A stretch of 64,000 nt of DNA. It comes from an uncultured Porphyromonadaceae bacterium. Lineage in GTDB: Bacteria; Bacteroidota; Bacteroidia; Bacteroidales; Barnesiellaceae. The stretch lies in NCBI GenBank assembly GCA_900538555.1, contig UPYI01000005.1, positions 175,176 through 239,175 on the forward strand, written 5' to 3'. The translations under genes and the position numbers were made by a program. Shown here in pieces: positions 17,024-25,991 of the stretch. Below the pieces are notes generated by a model. It worked only from the letters and a program-made list of their open reading frames with translations, did not search any database and was not told the origin of the DNA. Position 1 is the first letter of the stretch; every line of letters starts with the position of its first letter.

Positions 17024-17371
17024 GATATATTTTAATTTAGTTTAATAAAAAGGCTTTAAATGACCTTACAACATATTGACAAAATATTGTGATCCGAGGG
17101 TAGTGGCATAATGCAATTTTTTTTACATCCCGGTTTTATCCGGATGGCTGTGACCTTTTCATAGGATGTGTAATCAAATCGTGCAACCTCGTTTCCCGTT
17201 TGTTTCTGTTTTCGCCTTTCGCCATATATCGGTTCGGTATAAAAAATAAATAGATTTATTTTATTCTACTCTCACCTTTTGCTATATTTGCCGACCGAAA
17301 AAGTAAAACATAGAAAGGCTGTTGTGAGACAGTCGGTTATTCATTGAAATATAAAAACGGAAACAAAGAAA
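17024..17371. other. Divergent intergenic region between the PUL and asd
   Basis: 348 bases. The plus-strand side contains the asd promoter (listed separately). The minus-strand side is AT-rich just upstream of the secreted protein gene, with an incomplete -7-like CAATATTTTG on that strand; I see no convincing promoter there. No ORF or repeat is visible. Confidence 0.6.
17259..17290 (+). promoter_or_regulatory. Probable asd promoter
   Basis: TATATTTG at 17283-17290 is an exact -7 element of the Bacteroidota primary sigma factor. Twenty bases upstream lies TTTT (17259-17262) in place of TTTG. The asd start codon is 82 bases downstream. Confidence 0.6.
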
Positions 17372-18382
17372 ATGAAAATTGCTATTGTGGGTGCGAGTGG
17401 CGCGGTCGGACAGGAATTCCTTCGCGTATTGGAAGAGCGGAATTTCCCGGTTGATGAATTGTTGTTATTCGGTTCGGCACGCAGCGCAGGCACTACTTGT
17501 ATGTTTCGAGGAAAGGAAATTGCAATCCGGGAACTGAAACATAACGACGATTTTGAAGGTGTGGATATCGCTTTCACGTCGGCTGGCGCTGGAATCTCGA
17601 AAGAGTTTGCCGAAACGATCACGAAGTTCGGCGCAGTGATGATCGACAATTCGAGTGCATTCCGTATGGAGGAAGATATTCCTTTGGTCGTTCCTGAGGT
17701 GAACGGCGACGATGCGCTTGTACGTCCGCGCGGAATTATTTCCAACCCTAACTGTACGACGATACAAATGGTCGTGGCATTGAAGGCGATCGAGGATTTG
17801 TCGCATATCCGTAAGGTGCATGTGTCTACTTATCAGGCTGCGAGCGGTGCGGGTGCTCTGGCTATGGAGGAGCTGAAAACACAATTCAAGCAGTTGGTAA
17901 ACGGAGAAGAACCTACGATCGAGAAATTTTATTATCAGTTGGCATACAACCTCATTCCCCAAGTGGATGTGTTTATGGAAAACGGCTATACGAAGGAGGA
18001 GATGAAGATGTATCACGAAACCCGCAAGATCATGCATTCGGATATCGAAGTGAGCGCAACGTGTGTGCGTGTGCCGGTAATGCGTGCGCATTCCGAGGCG
18101 GTGTGGGTAGAGACCGAACGTCCGGTGTCGGTAGCCGAGGCTCGTGATGCTTTTGCACGTGCCGAAGGTATGGTGCTGCGCGACGATCCGGCTCAGCGGA
18201 TATATCCGATGCCGTTGGATCTGGCAGGGAAAGATCCGGTATATGTAGGCCGTATCCGTACCGATCTGACGAATCCGAACGGATTGACATTCTGGTTGGT
18301 GAGCGACCAGATCAAGAAGGGTGCCGCGTTGAATGCCGTGCAGATCGCTGAGTATCTGTTGAATCATGGTGGATTGAACTGA
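17372..18382 (+). CDS. asd: Aspartate-semialdehyde dehydrogenase
   Basis: 336 residues. Reduces aspartyl phosphate to aspartate semialdehyde with NADPH, the branch point for lysine/diaminopimelate, threonine and methionine. The NADP-binding loop is GASGAVGQE at 7-15, and the catalytic cysteine is Cys128 in SNPNCTT. The substrate-binding DNSSAFRMEEDIPLVVPEVN block lies at 92-111. Length and motifs are normal for the family. It is monocistronic here: its own promoter upstream and a strong terminator downstream. Confidence 0.97.
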   Translation: MKIAIVGASGAVGQEFLRVLEERNFPVDELLLFGSARSAGTTCMFRGKEIAIRELKHNDDFEGVDIAFTSAGAGISKEFAETITKFGAVMIDNSSAFRMEEDIPLVVPEVNGDDALVRPRGIISNPNCTTIQMVVALKAIEDLSHIRKVHVSTYQAASGAGALAMEELKTQFKQLVNGEEPTIEKFYYQLAYNLIPQVDVFMENGYTKEEMKMYHETRKIMHSDIEVSATCVRVPVMRAHSEAVWVETERPVSVAEARDAFARAEGMVLRDDPAQRIYPMPLDLAGKDPVYVGRIRTDLTNPNGLTFWLVSDQIKKGAALNAVQIAEYLLNHGGLN

Positions 18383-18439
18383 TCCGTATTCCGAATGAAA
18401 TAGGCTGAAAAGGTGTGTCGGAAACACCTTGAAACATAT

Positions 18440-18481
18440 AGGGGTTGTGTCGAAAAGAAAATCTTCGATACAACCCCTTTT
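18440..18481 (+). terminator. Rho-independent terminator after asd
   Basis: A 14-base stem (GGGGTTGTGTCGAA at 18441-18454 with its partner at 18464-18477, one G-U pair), a nine-base loop and a TTTT tail. The stem sequence recurs in the terminator after eno. Confidence 0.8.
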
Positions 18482-18488
18482 CGGTGCG

Positions 18489-19856
18489 TCAGAATGACCG
18501 AGATTTCCGCTCTTTTCTCCGCACGTAGAAATAGAACAGGATAACGGCTATGGCGGTGAGGGTTTCGGCTATGGGCATGGCAAGCCAGATGCCCGGCGTG
18601 CCGAGCCATTGCGGCGCAAGCAGGAAACTTGGAATAAGCAACAGGAAGCCTCTCGACAGGGCAAACAGGGTTGCCGGTTTTATGCGTTCGACACTCTGGA
18701 AATAGCCTACTGCCGTGAGATTGAATATGAAGGCAATGAATCCTGTGGCGAAATAGGGGAATCCGTCGATAGCGATACGGGCAGCCGTATTATCCGGATC
18801 GATAAACAGACCGACCATAAACCGGGGGAATAGCGAGAATACGGCGGTCACTGTGATGCCGCATAGCAGGGCTGTTAGTATCGCTATTTTTTCGGTTTCC
18901 CTCGTGCGGTGTTTTTCTTTGCGACCGAAGTTGTAGCTGATGATGGGTTGTGCCGATTGGGCGATGGCGTTGCCTACCATAAATATAAAGGGGGCATAGT
19001 AGCATACGATGCCGAACGCGCCTACACCGTCGTCGCCGAGGTAGTGCATGAATACTTGGTTGCCCATAAACATGAGTACCGCCATCGTGGCTTCGCCCAA
19101 TAGGGCGGAGGACCCGATCCGGCACTGGTACCCGATATTGCGCAGGGATAACCGAATGCTTTTCATACTCATTTTGATCCGCAGGAAACGCAGTTTCCCG
19201 GCAAATCCTGTCAGATAGGCTATGGCGATTATGCCTCCTAATGCGGTACTGATCGAGGTGGCGAAAGCGGCACCCATTAACCCCCATTCGAAGGGGAACA
19301 TAAAGAGCCAGTCGAGTATGACATTCAGGGCGGCGGTGATGAGGCTGCATGCCATTGCCAGTTTCGGTGCGCCGTCCAGCCGGATGATGAAGAGGGCTAT
19401 GGCTTCCCAGATCATGAATATCCACGAGGGAACATTCCACAACATATATTCTTTTACCAATGGCAGCAGGTGTTCGGACGATCCCAATAGCCGGGCGGAC
19501 GATTCGGGAAATGCGGTCATTGCCACTACCGGAACGAGTGTTACGACGGTGGCGAAAATCATGGCTTGCGTTACATTGAGTCGTGCAGCTTTGGTGTTGC
19601 CTTGCGACAGGTGTATGGATGCGACGACCGAACATCCGGCTCCGATCATCAATCCTATACCGGTGACGGTCATCAAGACCGGGATAATGATGTTGATAGC
19701 GGCAATGCCGTCGCTGCCTACGCTGTGTCCGACGAAGATGCCGTCGATAGCTGTTACTGCCGACATGCCGAGCATTCCCAGCAAGGTGGGAATGAAATAC
19801 TTACCGAATAATCTGTAAATACTGTCTTTGCTTAAATCAATGGCGTCTCTTTTCAT
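18489..19856 (-). CDS. MATE-family multidrug/cation exporter
   Basis: 455 residues with about 12 hydrophobic spans arranged as two six-helix halves. The first span begins FIPTLLGMLGMSAVTAIDGI, followed by FVGHSVGSDGIAAINI, a typical MATE start. The second half begins near NIGYQCRIGSSALLGEATMA. The C-terminus is basic (YVRRKERKSRSF). These proteins export drugs or metabolites using Na+ or H+ gradients; the substrate cannot be predicted. It is convergent with asd and separated from the upstream TPM gene by a terminator, so it needs its own promoter in 19857-19880, which I could not recognise. Confidence 0.92.
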   Translation of the reverse strand: MKRDAIDLSKDSIYRLFGKYFIPTLLGMLGMSAVTAIDGIFVGHSVGSDGIAAINIIIPVLMTVTGIGLMIGAGCSVVASIHLSQGNTKAARLNVTQAMIFATVVTLVPVVAMTAFPESSARLLGSSEHLLPLVKEYMLWNVPSWIFMIWEAIALFIIRLDGAPKLAMACSLITAALNVILDWLFMFPFEWGLMGAAFATSISTALGGIIAIAYLTGFAGKLRFLRIKMSMKSIRLSLRNIGYQCRIGSSALLGEATMAVLMFMGNQVFMHYLGDDGVGAFGIVCYYAPFIFMVGNAIAQSAQPIISYNFGRKEKHRTRETEKIAILTALLCGITVTAVFSLFPRFMVGLFIDPDNTAARIAIDGFPYFATGFIAFIFNLTAVGYFQSVERIKPATLFALSRGFLLLIPSFLLAPQWLGTPGIWLAMPIAETLTAIAVILFYFYVRRKERKSRSF

Positions 19857-19879
19857 ATTCTCTTTTTTATGGTTTGTGC

Positions 19880-19935
19880 AAAAAAAAGATACCGGACAAG
19901 GTGATTGGTTTTACCCAGTCATCTTATCCGGTATC
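19880..19935 (-). terminator. Rho-independent terminator after the dgt-TPM operon
   Basis: On the minus strand, a 13-base stem with one mismatch (GATACCGGATAAG pairing across a 22-base loop) is followed directly by eight T residues (19887-19880). It ends transcription from the TPM gene before the MATE gene. Confidence 0.82.
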
Positions 19936-20060
19936 TGACTATTTGTCGCAATACCCTCCGATGAGGATTACAAAACGCTTCGTTTTCTAATTTCGCTGCA
20001 AAGGTAGTACCTTCGGTCGAGATATACAAATATTCGGGCGATAGGCTGCTTCGGTTGCGG

Positions 20061-21275
20061 TTACCAGCCCGACGAAGCTCCTCCTCCTCCGGTCATTCCT
20101 CCGCCGAACCCACCTCCGAATCCGCCACCGCCTCTGCCCGAGCCGCCGCCGATACCGCCTGCGATAATGATGGGTATGATGTAGGGAGTGACATCGACAC
20201 GCCGGCAATGTTCGCAATGGTAGCGTTTTTCACCGCGTCCTTCCGATAGGGCTGTGGCATTCCGCACGATGTGGTCACCGTCGTAGCAGTAGGTGCGTGC
20301 ATGGCAGTGGGGGCACTCCTTGAACCGGGTGAAGATGTTTTCGTAGGGATATACCAGCGTATTGCCGCATTTCTCGCAGAGCCACACGTCGTAATCGACG
20401 GAATTGAGCATCTCTTCGGCGTTTTCTTGCGGTGTGAGGTAGTAGTTGTCTTCCGTTTCGTCGCATTTCCTCATCACGGAACGGCAGCAGTCGCAAATGC
20501 GCGGTTTGTTGCGCAGCCGTTTCAGTTTGTACCGTACACCCCAATAGAGGAACAGCACGAATAGGGGAAACGGAAACGAAAGGCACAGCAGCAGGGTGCG
20601 GTATTTCAATAATTTCTGGTAGCGTTCGTACGGTTCCCGCTTGCGGTTTTTCCATAGGTTGCCCAATACGAGCCAAAGCAGGAGCAGGCTGACAGCCACG
20701 GCGATACTGCCGTATCCCCACAGCAGGCTGCGCACCTCGAACGGGGGAGCCGTGTAGCGCAACTCCTCATTGGCTTCGGGCGAGGAGAGTGCTTGTACCG
20801 TTGCTTCTACTCCCCGCAACATGCCGGTGTCGTAGTCGCCTTGCCGGAAGGCGGGGATGATGTGTCGTTGCTGGATCCGTTTGCAGATGATGTCGGGCAA
20901 TACGCCTTCCAGCCCGTAGCCGGTGCGGAATACGATGCGCCGCTGGTCGAGCACGAGCAGGATCAGCAGCCCGTTGTCGTTTTTCTGCCCGATGCCCCAC
21001 GAGGTGAACAGGTCGGTGGCAAACAGGTCGGGGTCGGTATCGCCGATCGACTCGATCGCCACTACGGCGGCTTCGGTGGTATTGGTCTCTTTCAGGGAGC
21101 CGAGCATCCGGTCGATGGCGGATTGGGTTGTCGGCGAGAGGATGCCGTCGGGATTGCTGACGAAACGTCGTGCGTCGGAAAGTTGCACGTTGGGTATGCT
21201 CGAAACCGTATAGCTCCCGGCGAACAAGGGCAATGCGGCGAGCAGGATGCAGAGAGAAAGCAGATGTCTTTTCAT
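20061..21275 (-). CDS. TPM-domain membrane protein with zinc-ribbon motifs (YgcG-like)
   Basis: 404 residues. The signal peptide ends near LFAG (20). The TPM domain covers about 27-165 (FVSNPDGILSPTTQSAIDRM, TSWGIGQKNDNGLLILLVLD, RTGYGLEGVLPD). Membrane spans lie near 183-203 and 230-250. The cytoplasmic part carries four CxxC pairs (CDCC, CEKC, CPHC, CEHC) that look like zinc ribbons, a predicted span (YIIPIIIAGGIGG) and a glycine-rich tail ending GGASSGW. The TPM-span-Gly tail layout is typical of YgcG proteins; the zinc-ribbon part is an elaboration. Function is uncertain; TPM domains have been linked to phosphatase and photosystem repair roles elsewhere. It follows dgt by 12 bases. Confidence 0.85.
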   Translation of the reverse strand: MKRHLLSLCILLAALPLFAGSYTVSSIPNVQLSDARRFVSNPDGILSPTTQSAIDRMLGSLKETNTTEAAVVAIESIGDTDPDLFATDLFTSWGIGQKNDNGLLILLVLDQRRIVFRTGYGLEGVLPDIICKRIQQRHIIPAFRQGDYDTGMLRGVEATVQALSSPEANEELRYTAPPFEVRSLLWGYGSIAVAVSLLLLWLVLGNLWKNRKREPYERYQKLLKYRTLLLCLSFPFPLFVLFLYWGVRYKLKRLRNKPRICDCCRSVMRKCDETEDNYYLTPQENAEEMLNSVDYDVWLCEKCGNTLVYPYENIFTRFKECPHCHARTYCYDGDHIVRNATALSEGRGEKRYHCEHCRRVDVTPYIIPIIIAGGIGGGSGRGGGGFGGGFGGGMTGGGGASSGW

Positions 21276-21287
21276 CGGTCGGTCTGT

Positions 21288-22655
21288 TTAGAGAGAGGGT
21301 AAACTCATGCCGTTGATTTTGCGGTAGAGGTCGAGCGCATATACGTCGGTCATGCCCGATATGTAGTCGATCACTGCCTGTATTTTCCCGAACAGAGTGT
21401 CGGCATGTACCTGATACTGTGCCGGTACTTTGTTGAGCAGCAGTTGCGAATAGTTCTTGTCGCTGTATTGCACGGCATCGAGCAGCTTGTCGAGCAGTGT
21501 GGTGATGATGCGGTTACCTGCCAGTTCGATGTCGAGTACGTCGGACGATTTGTAGATTTTGTTCCATGCCGTTTTTGCGCATGCCCGGTAGGCTTGGCAG
21601 GGCGTGGGGCTGATGTGGTCGATCAGAGCACCGGAGAATGTGCCTGCGAGCAGAGCGGCTTCTTCGCGGCAGAAAGTGAGCGAACATTCATCGACCAGTT
21701 TGCCGATGACGCAGGAGCGCAGGTAGGCGATCTGTTCGTTGGTGTCGTCTACGCGGTTCATGATCTCGACGATATGATCTCGTTTCTCGCCCTCGAAATA
21801 GTTGAGGAATAGCTCCTTTACCTGATCGGTGGTGAGGATTTTCAGTTTATGGGCATCTTCGATGTCCATGATCTGGTAGCAGATGTCGTCGGCTGCTTCG
21901 ACCAGAAATACCAGCGGATGGCGGTGGAACCGTAGTCCGCTGTCGCCGTCGGGCAGCATTCCCAGATCGGTGGCGATGCGTATGAAGTCCTCTTTTTCGG
22001 AGGTAAAGAAACCCGATTTTCCTTTCTTGGGCGATAGGGACGACGAGTAAGGGTATTTGACGATCGACGCCAGCGTGGAGTAGGTGAGTGCAAAACCGCC
22101 CGGCCTGCGTCCGTTGAACTGGTGCGTGAGCAGGCGGAAAGCATTGGCATTTCCTTCGAAATGCGTCAGGTCTTGCCACTCTTCGTCGTTCAGCAGCTGG
22201 TGCAGTCCCTGTCCGTTGCCTTCCGAGAAATAGGTGGCGATGGCGCGTTCGCCGGAGTGCCCGAACGGGGGATTTCCCAAGTCGTGAGCCAGACAAGCTG
22301 CTGCAACGATCGCACCGAGGTGGTTCAGTTTGTATTCCCACGCCTCTCCGGCATATTTCTCGCTTAGAGTTGCCGAGACATTGTTGCCGAGCGAACGACC
22401 GACGCACGATACTTCGAGACTGTGGGTCAGCCGGTTGTGTACGAATATGCTGCCCGGAAGCGGGAATACCTGCGTCTTGTTCTGCAACCGCCGGAACGGA
22501 GAGGAGAATACTAACCTGTCGTAATCGCGCTGAAAATCGGTGCGGGTATGTTTGCGGTCGTCGTGGTATTGTTCCATGCCGAAGCGTTTGGCGGAGATCA
22601 GTTTCTCCCAGCTCATCGCCGGGCTGCCGGTTGTCGATATTGTCTTTTCGTCCAT
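21288..22655 (-). CDS. dgt: Deoxyguanosinetriphosphate triphosphohydrolase
   Basis: 455 residues from the ATG at 22655 (MDEKTIST). A TTG seven codons upstream overlaps the promoter -7 element, so I reject it. HD-domain metal ligands are His in FVHNRLTHSLEVS, the HD pair in CLAHDLGNPPFGHSGE and a later Asp in VEAADDICYQIMDIEDAHK. It hydrolyses dGTP to deoxyguanosine and triphosphate, tuning dNTP pools. It is transcribed from the repeat-borne promoter at 22674-22705 with a very short leader and is coupled to the TPM gene. A related HD-domain dNTPase with other specificity is possible. Confidence 0.93.
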   Translation of the reverse strand: MDEKTISTTGSPAMSWEKLISAKRFGMEQYHDDRKHTRTDFQRDYDRLVFSSPFRRLQNKTQVFPLPGSIFVHNRLTHSLEVSCVGRSLGNNVSATLSEKYAGEAWEYKLNHLGAIVAAACLAHDLGNPPFGHSGERAIATYFSEGNGQGLHQLLNDEEWQDLTHFEGNANAFRLLTHQFNGRRPGGFALTYSTLASIVKYPYSSSLSPKKGKSGFFTSEKEDFIRIATDLGMLPDGDSGLRFHRHPLVFLVEAADDICYQIMDIEDAHKLKILTTDQVKELFLNYFEGEKRDHIVEIMNRVDDTNEQIAYLRSCVIGKLVDECSLTFCREEAALLAGTFSGALIDHISPTPCQAYRACAKTAWNKIYKSSDVLDIELAGNRIITTLLDKLLDAVQYSDKNYSQLLLNKVPAQYQVHADTLFGKIQAVIDYISGMTDVYALDLYRKINGMSLPSL

Positions 22656-22968
22656 GTCGATAAAAATATGTAGCAAAGATAGTGAAAGGCGAGGGCAGAG
22701 ACAAATTTATTTGAACTATGCCGATCTGCTCCTATTTTTTGTAAAGGTAATAAAAAGCGGAAAGTATGATGCGGATTTTAAGAATATTATGAGATGTGGC
22801 GGTGCTGTGCAGGTTTTTACTCCGGAATGAAAAGCCGTATCTCTCTTTAATTTGCATTAATTTGAAAAAATTCCGATTAACTTTGTGGGGAATTGGTTAT
22901 TTTCGCAAAAAATTCGGATTTTAGGCTCCGGCGCGATCGGGGCGTATTCAGGTTAAAAAGAAAAGAAT
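22656..22968. other. Divergent dgt/dut intergenic region
   Basis: 313 bases. The left part contains the repeat-borne dgt promoter. For dut, TAACTTTG at 22878-22885 fits the -7 element, with TTTG at 22851-22854 as an over-spaced -33 (23 bases). No gene is visible in the rest. Confidence 0.55.
22674..22735 (-). repeat. Interspersed repeat, copy c, carrying the dgt promoter
   Basis: On the minus strand the element contains TTTG (22705-22702), exactly 20 bases, then TATCTTTG (22681-22674): a perfect Bacteroidota promoter. The spacer reads TCTCTGCCCTCGCCTTTCAC and is shared, with few changes, by copies d and e at 39109-39277. Initiation would fall about 12 bases before the dgt start. Confidence 0.75.
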
Positions 22969-23412
22969 ATGAAATCGGTAAGAGTAAATATTGTCAATCG
23001 TTCGAAACATGCGTTGCCCGAGTACGGAACGTTGTTTGCGGCAGGTATGGATATTCGTGCGAACTTGGATGCGCCGATGCGGTTGGCTCCCGGCGAACGT
23101 GCGTTGGTGCCGACCGGACTGTTTATCGCCTTGCCCGAGGGGTATGAGGCGCAAATCCGTCCGCGCAGCGGTCTGGCGTTGAAGAAGGGGATCACGGTGC
23201 TTAATTCGCCGGGGACGATCGATGCCGACTACCGGGGCGAGATAGGCATTATCGTGATCAATCTTTCGGCAGATGTGTTCGAGATACAGGACGGTGAACG
23301 CATTTGCCAGATGGTAGTGAAAGAGTATTGCCGGGTGGAGTGGACCGAGTGCGATACGCTCGACGAAACCGAGCGCGGAGCCGGCGGATTCGGACATACC
23401 GGAGTGAAATAA
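22969..23412 (+). CDS. dut: dUTP pyrophosphatase
   Basis: 147 residues; all five trimeric dUTPase motifs are visible: AGMDIRA (25-31), RPRSGLA (64-70), GTIDADYRGE (about 82-91), ERICQMV (about 110-116) and the C-terminal lid RGAGGFGHTG. It converts dUTP to dUMP, preventing uracil incorporation and feeding dTMP synthesis. It heads a run of closely spaced genes (19 bases to the TPR gene). Length is normal. Confidence 0.97.
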   Translation: MKSVRVNIVNRSKHALPEYGTLFAAGMDIRANLDAPMRLAPGERALVPTGLFIALPEGYEAQIRPRSGLALKKGITVLNSPGTIDADYRGEIGIIVINLSADVFEIQDGERICQMVVKEYCRVEWTECDTLDETERGAGGFGHTGVK

Positions 23413-23430
23413 TACGGAAAGGGTGGTGAG

Positions 23431-25167
23431 ATGAGAAAAGCGTTTTGGGTGATCGGTGTTGCCGGCGTGTTGTCGCTGTTGTTCTCCTGTTCGACTTTGC
23501 GGACAGCGAAGGGCGATGCGCGCGACCGTTTGCCGCAGCCGCTCCGGAATAAATTCGACTACTTCTATATGGAGGCGGAGCGGATGAAAGCGCAGGATAA
23601 GGACGATGCGGCTTTCGACTTGATGACCCGTGCTTTGGAAACGGATACGGCGAATATCTCCGCTAAATTTTTCTTGGCTTCGTACCTGCTCGGCGACGGA
23701 CAGTTCGAGAAGGCGTATGCCTATCTGCGCGATGCGGCGGAAGGCGATCCGGACAATTATTGGTTCAATGTCGCTTACGCGAATGTGTCGTTGCAGGCTG
23801 AACGTGCCGATGAAGCGATACGGGTCTGGAAACGGTTGGTGGCGAAAAATCCCCAGAAACCGGAACTGAACTCGGCTCTTGCCGATGCTTATTTGCAGAA
23901 AGGGGAGATCGACAGCGCGATCAACTGTTATTCGCAGATGGAGCTGTCGATGGGCATGATGGATGCGATTACGGTCGAGAAGATGAAACTCTACCGGATG
24001 AAAAACGATACCGCCGGTCTGGTGACGGAGGCGGAACGGTTGCAACAGGCTTATCCGCAGAATGCCGACTATATGCGCCTGTTGGGCGATGTATATCTGC
24101 AAGTGAACCGGGATTCAGCCGCCATGTCGATGTATCGGCAGGCAGAGGCACAAGAGCCGGACAACGGACGTCTGTACCTGTCGCGGGCATCGTATTACGA
24201 GAAGCAGGGCGATACGCTGGCGTATAATAATGAGATACGTGGCGCGTTATTGAATATGGGTATCGACGTGGATACCAAGTTGCAGATATTTACATCGTAT
24301 ATCATCGACGAACTGAAACGGGGCAAGGCTTCGGACCGCATCGAGTCGCTGTTCCGTGAAATGCTGGAACTGTATCCGCAGGAAGAACCGGTGCATCGGC
24401 TTTACGGGTCGTATCTGAGTACGATTCAGAAATACGGACAAGCCGAGGAGCAGTTTGCCATGGCTACCGACCTCGAACCGGCCAGTGCCGAAAACTGGCT
24501 GCGGTTGTTGGAACTGCTGATGTTTGAGAAGAAATATGAATCCCTGATCGATTACGGGTTGAAAGCCGTGGAATATATTCCGTCGGAGAAAGACCTGTAT
24601 GTATATATGGGCATCGCTTATTCGCAGTTGAAGCGAAACGAGGAGGCGATAACTCTGATGCGGAATGTGATTGCTTCTGCCGACGCGGACGATCCGGGCA
24701 AGATGTCCGAGCTCTATATGCTGCTGGGCGATTTCTGCAATGCTGCCGGGCAGTGGGAAGAGGCGGTGGAGGCGTACAAGACTTCGTTGCGTTTCAATCC
24801 GTTGAATGTCGGCACAATGAACAATTATGCTTATTTGCTTGCCGTGAGGAATACCGATCTGGACTATGCCGAACGGATGAGTGCGAAGAGCTTGAAAGAA
24901 GAACCCGACAATGTGAACTTTTTAGATACGTATGCTTGGGTGCTTTTCCGGCAGAAGAGCTATTCTCTTGCCAAGTGGTATCTGGAAAAGGCGTTGGAGA
25001 ATGCGAAAGAGCCGTCGGCGGAGTTGTTCGAACACTATGGCGATGTGCTGTCGTTGCTCGGCGAGACCGACCGGGCTGTGGAGTATTGGCAGCGGGCTAT
25101 CCAGACCGGGGGCAACACGGATTTGCTGCTTCGGAAAATTGAATTGAGAAAATATATCGAAGAATGA
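23431..25167 (+). CDS. TPR-repeat lipoprotein
   Basis: 578 residues with a lipoprotein signal (LSLLFSC, Cys20). Repeated TPR-like helical pairs run through the protein, for example AAFDLMTRALETDTANISAK, KAYAYLRDAAEGDPDN, QAEEQFAMATDLEPASAENW and EAVEAYKTSLRFNPLN. It should be a periplasm-facing scaffold anchored in a membrane. Its stop overlaps the start of the DUF4292 gene by four bases (ATGA). The order dut-TPR-DUF4292-EnvC-like suggests a role in envelope assembly, though no partner is known from sequence. Confidence 0.9.
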   Translation: MRKAFWVIGVAGVLSLLFSCSTLRTAKGDARDRLPQPLRNKFDYFYMEAERMKAQDKDDAAFDLMTRALETDTANISAKFFLASYLLGDGQFEKAYAYLRDAAEGDPDNYWFNVAYANVSLQAERADEAIRVWKRLVAKNPQKPELNSALADAYLQKGEIDSAINCYSQMELSMGMMDAITVEKMKLYRMKNDTAGLVTEAERLQQAYPQNADYMRLLGDVYLQVNRDSAAMSMYRQAEAQEPDNGRLYLSRASYYEKQGDTLAYNNEIRGALLNMGIDVDTKLQIFTSYIIDELKRGKASDRIESLFREMLELYPQEEPVHRLYGSYLSTIQKYGQAEEQFAMATDLEPASAENWLRLLELLMFEKKYESLIDYGLKAVEYIPSEKDLYVYMGIAYSQLKRNEEAITLMRNVIASADADDPGKMSELYMLLGDFCNAAGQWEEAVEAYKTSLRFNPLNVGTMNNYAYLLAVRNTDLDYAERMSAKSLKEEPDNVNFLDTYAWVLFRQKSYSLAKWYLEKALENAKEPSAELFEHYGDVLSLLGETDRAVEYWQRAIQTGGNTDLLLRKIELRKYIEE

Positions 25168-25991
25168 AACGAAACCTGCTATTGATCTTGTTTGTGCTTC
25201 TTTTGCTCGGCGGATGCCGGACGCAGAAAGAGACTGTTTCCTCGCCTCGCCGCATGGCTGTGCAACATCGGCAGACCCGTGTCGATTCGTTGATGGCGAG
25301 TTATCCCGATTGGGTTTCGTTTTATGGCAAGGGGAATGCCACGATAGCCTTGCCGGCGCAGAATATTTCATTGAGTTCTCCGGTGTTGGTTACGTTGGTT
25401 AAAGACCGGGAGTTGCAGGTTTCGCTGCGTCCGTTTCTCGGATTGGAGATGGCGCGGCTCCGTGTCACGACCGACAGCGTTTTTGCCGTCGTGAAAGCGT
25501 CGCAGTGTTATCTGGCGGAATCGCTTGCCGATGTTGGGGCTGCCGTCCATACGCCGGTGACATTCGAAATGATCCAGTCGATGTTGCTGGGGCGTGTGTT
25601 TGCCCTTGGCGGAAATGTCGAGCCGGAGCGGATGCTCCAAATCAGCGACCGGCAGGACGAACAGTGGAAGTTGTCCCCCCGCCGGAAAGATCGGGTATAT
25701 GACTATGGGTTCGAACTGGACGGGTTCCGGTTGGCGGCTTTTTTTGCCGGGCTGCATACCGGCGGCAAGAGTATTACGGTCGGATACGGCAGGTACACCG
25801 ATATCGGTGGCAGGGAAGTGCCTTTGCTGATCGAAGCGGCATTCGAGGGGCAGGGGCGTCGGATCGAAGCCTTGCTCGATTACAATGCGTCGTCGGTACG
25901 TTGGGATCGGAACCAGCCTGCCGCATTTCCCGGTTATGCGGGATATAAACGGGTGCATCTGGGATCTCTGCTAAATGTGTTGTTGAAATGA
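25164..25991 (+). CDS. DUF4292-family lipoprotein
   Basis: 275 residues with a lipoprotein signal (LLLLGGC, Cys18). The body is beta-rich, with strands such as SFYGKGNATIALPAQ and LQVSLRPFLGLEMARLRVTT, the pattern of DUF4292, a family with a LolA/LolB-like fold. A role in handling lipid or lipoprotein in the periplasm is inference from fold resemblance only. It is translationally coupled on both sides by four-base overlaps (upstream TPR gene, downstream EnvC-like gene), indicating matched amounts of the three proteins. Confidence 0.8.
   Translation: MKRNLLLILFVLLLLGGCRTQKETVSSPRRMAVQHRQTRVDSLMASYPDWVSFYGKGNATIALPAQNISLSSPVLVTLVKDRELQVSLRPFLGLEMARLRVTTDSVFAVVKASQCYLAESLADVGAAVHTPVTFEMIQSMLLGRVFALGGNVEPERMLQISDRQDEQWKLSPRRKDRVYDYGFELDGFRLAAFFAGLHTGGKSITVGYGRYTDIGGREVPLLIEAAFEGQGRRIEALLDYNASSVRWDRNQPAAFPGYAGYKRVHLGSLLNVLLK

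Noticed and set aside
22948..24102. 384-codon minus-strand frame over dut and the TPR gene
   Set aside because: Antisense shadow; dut motifs on the plus strand are complete.
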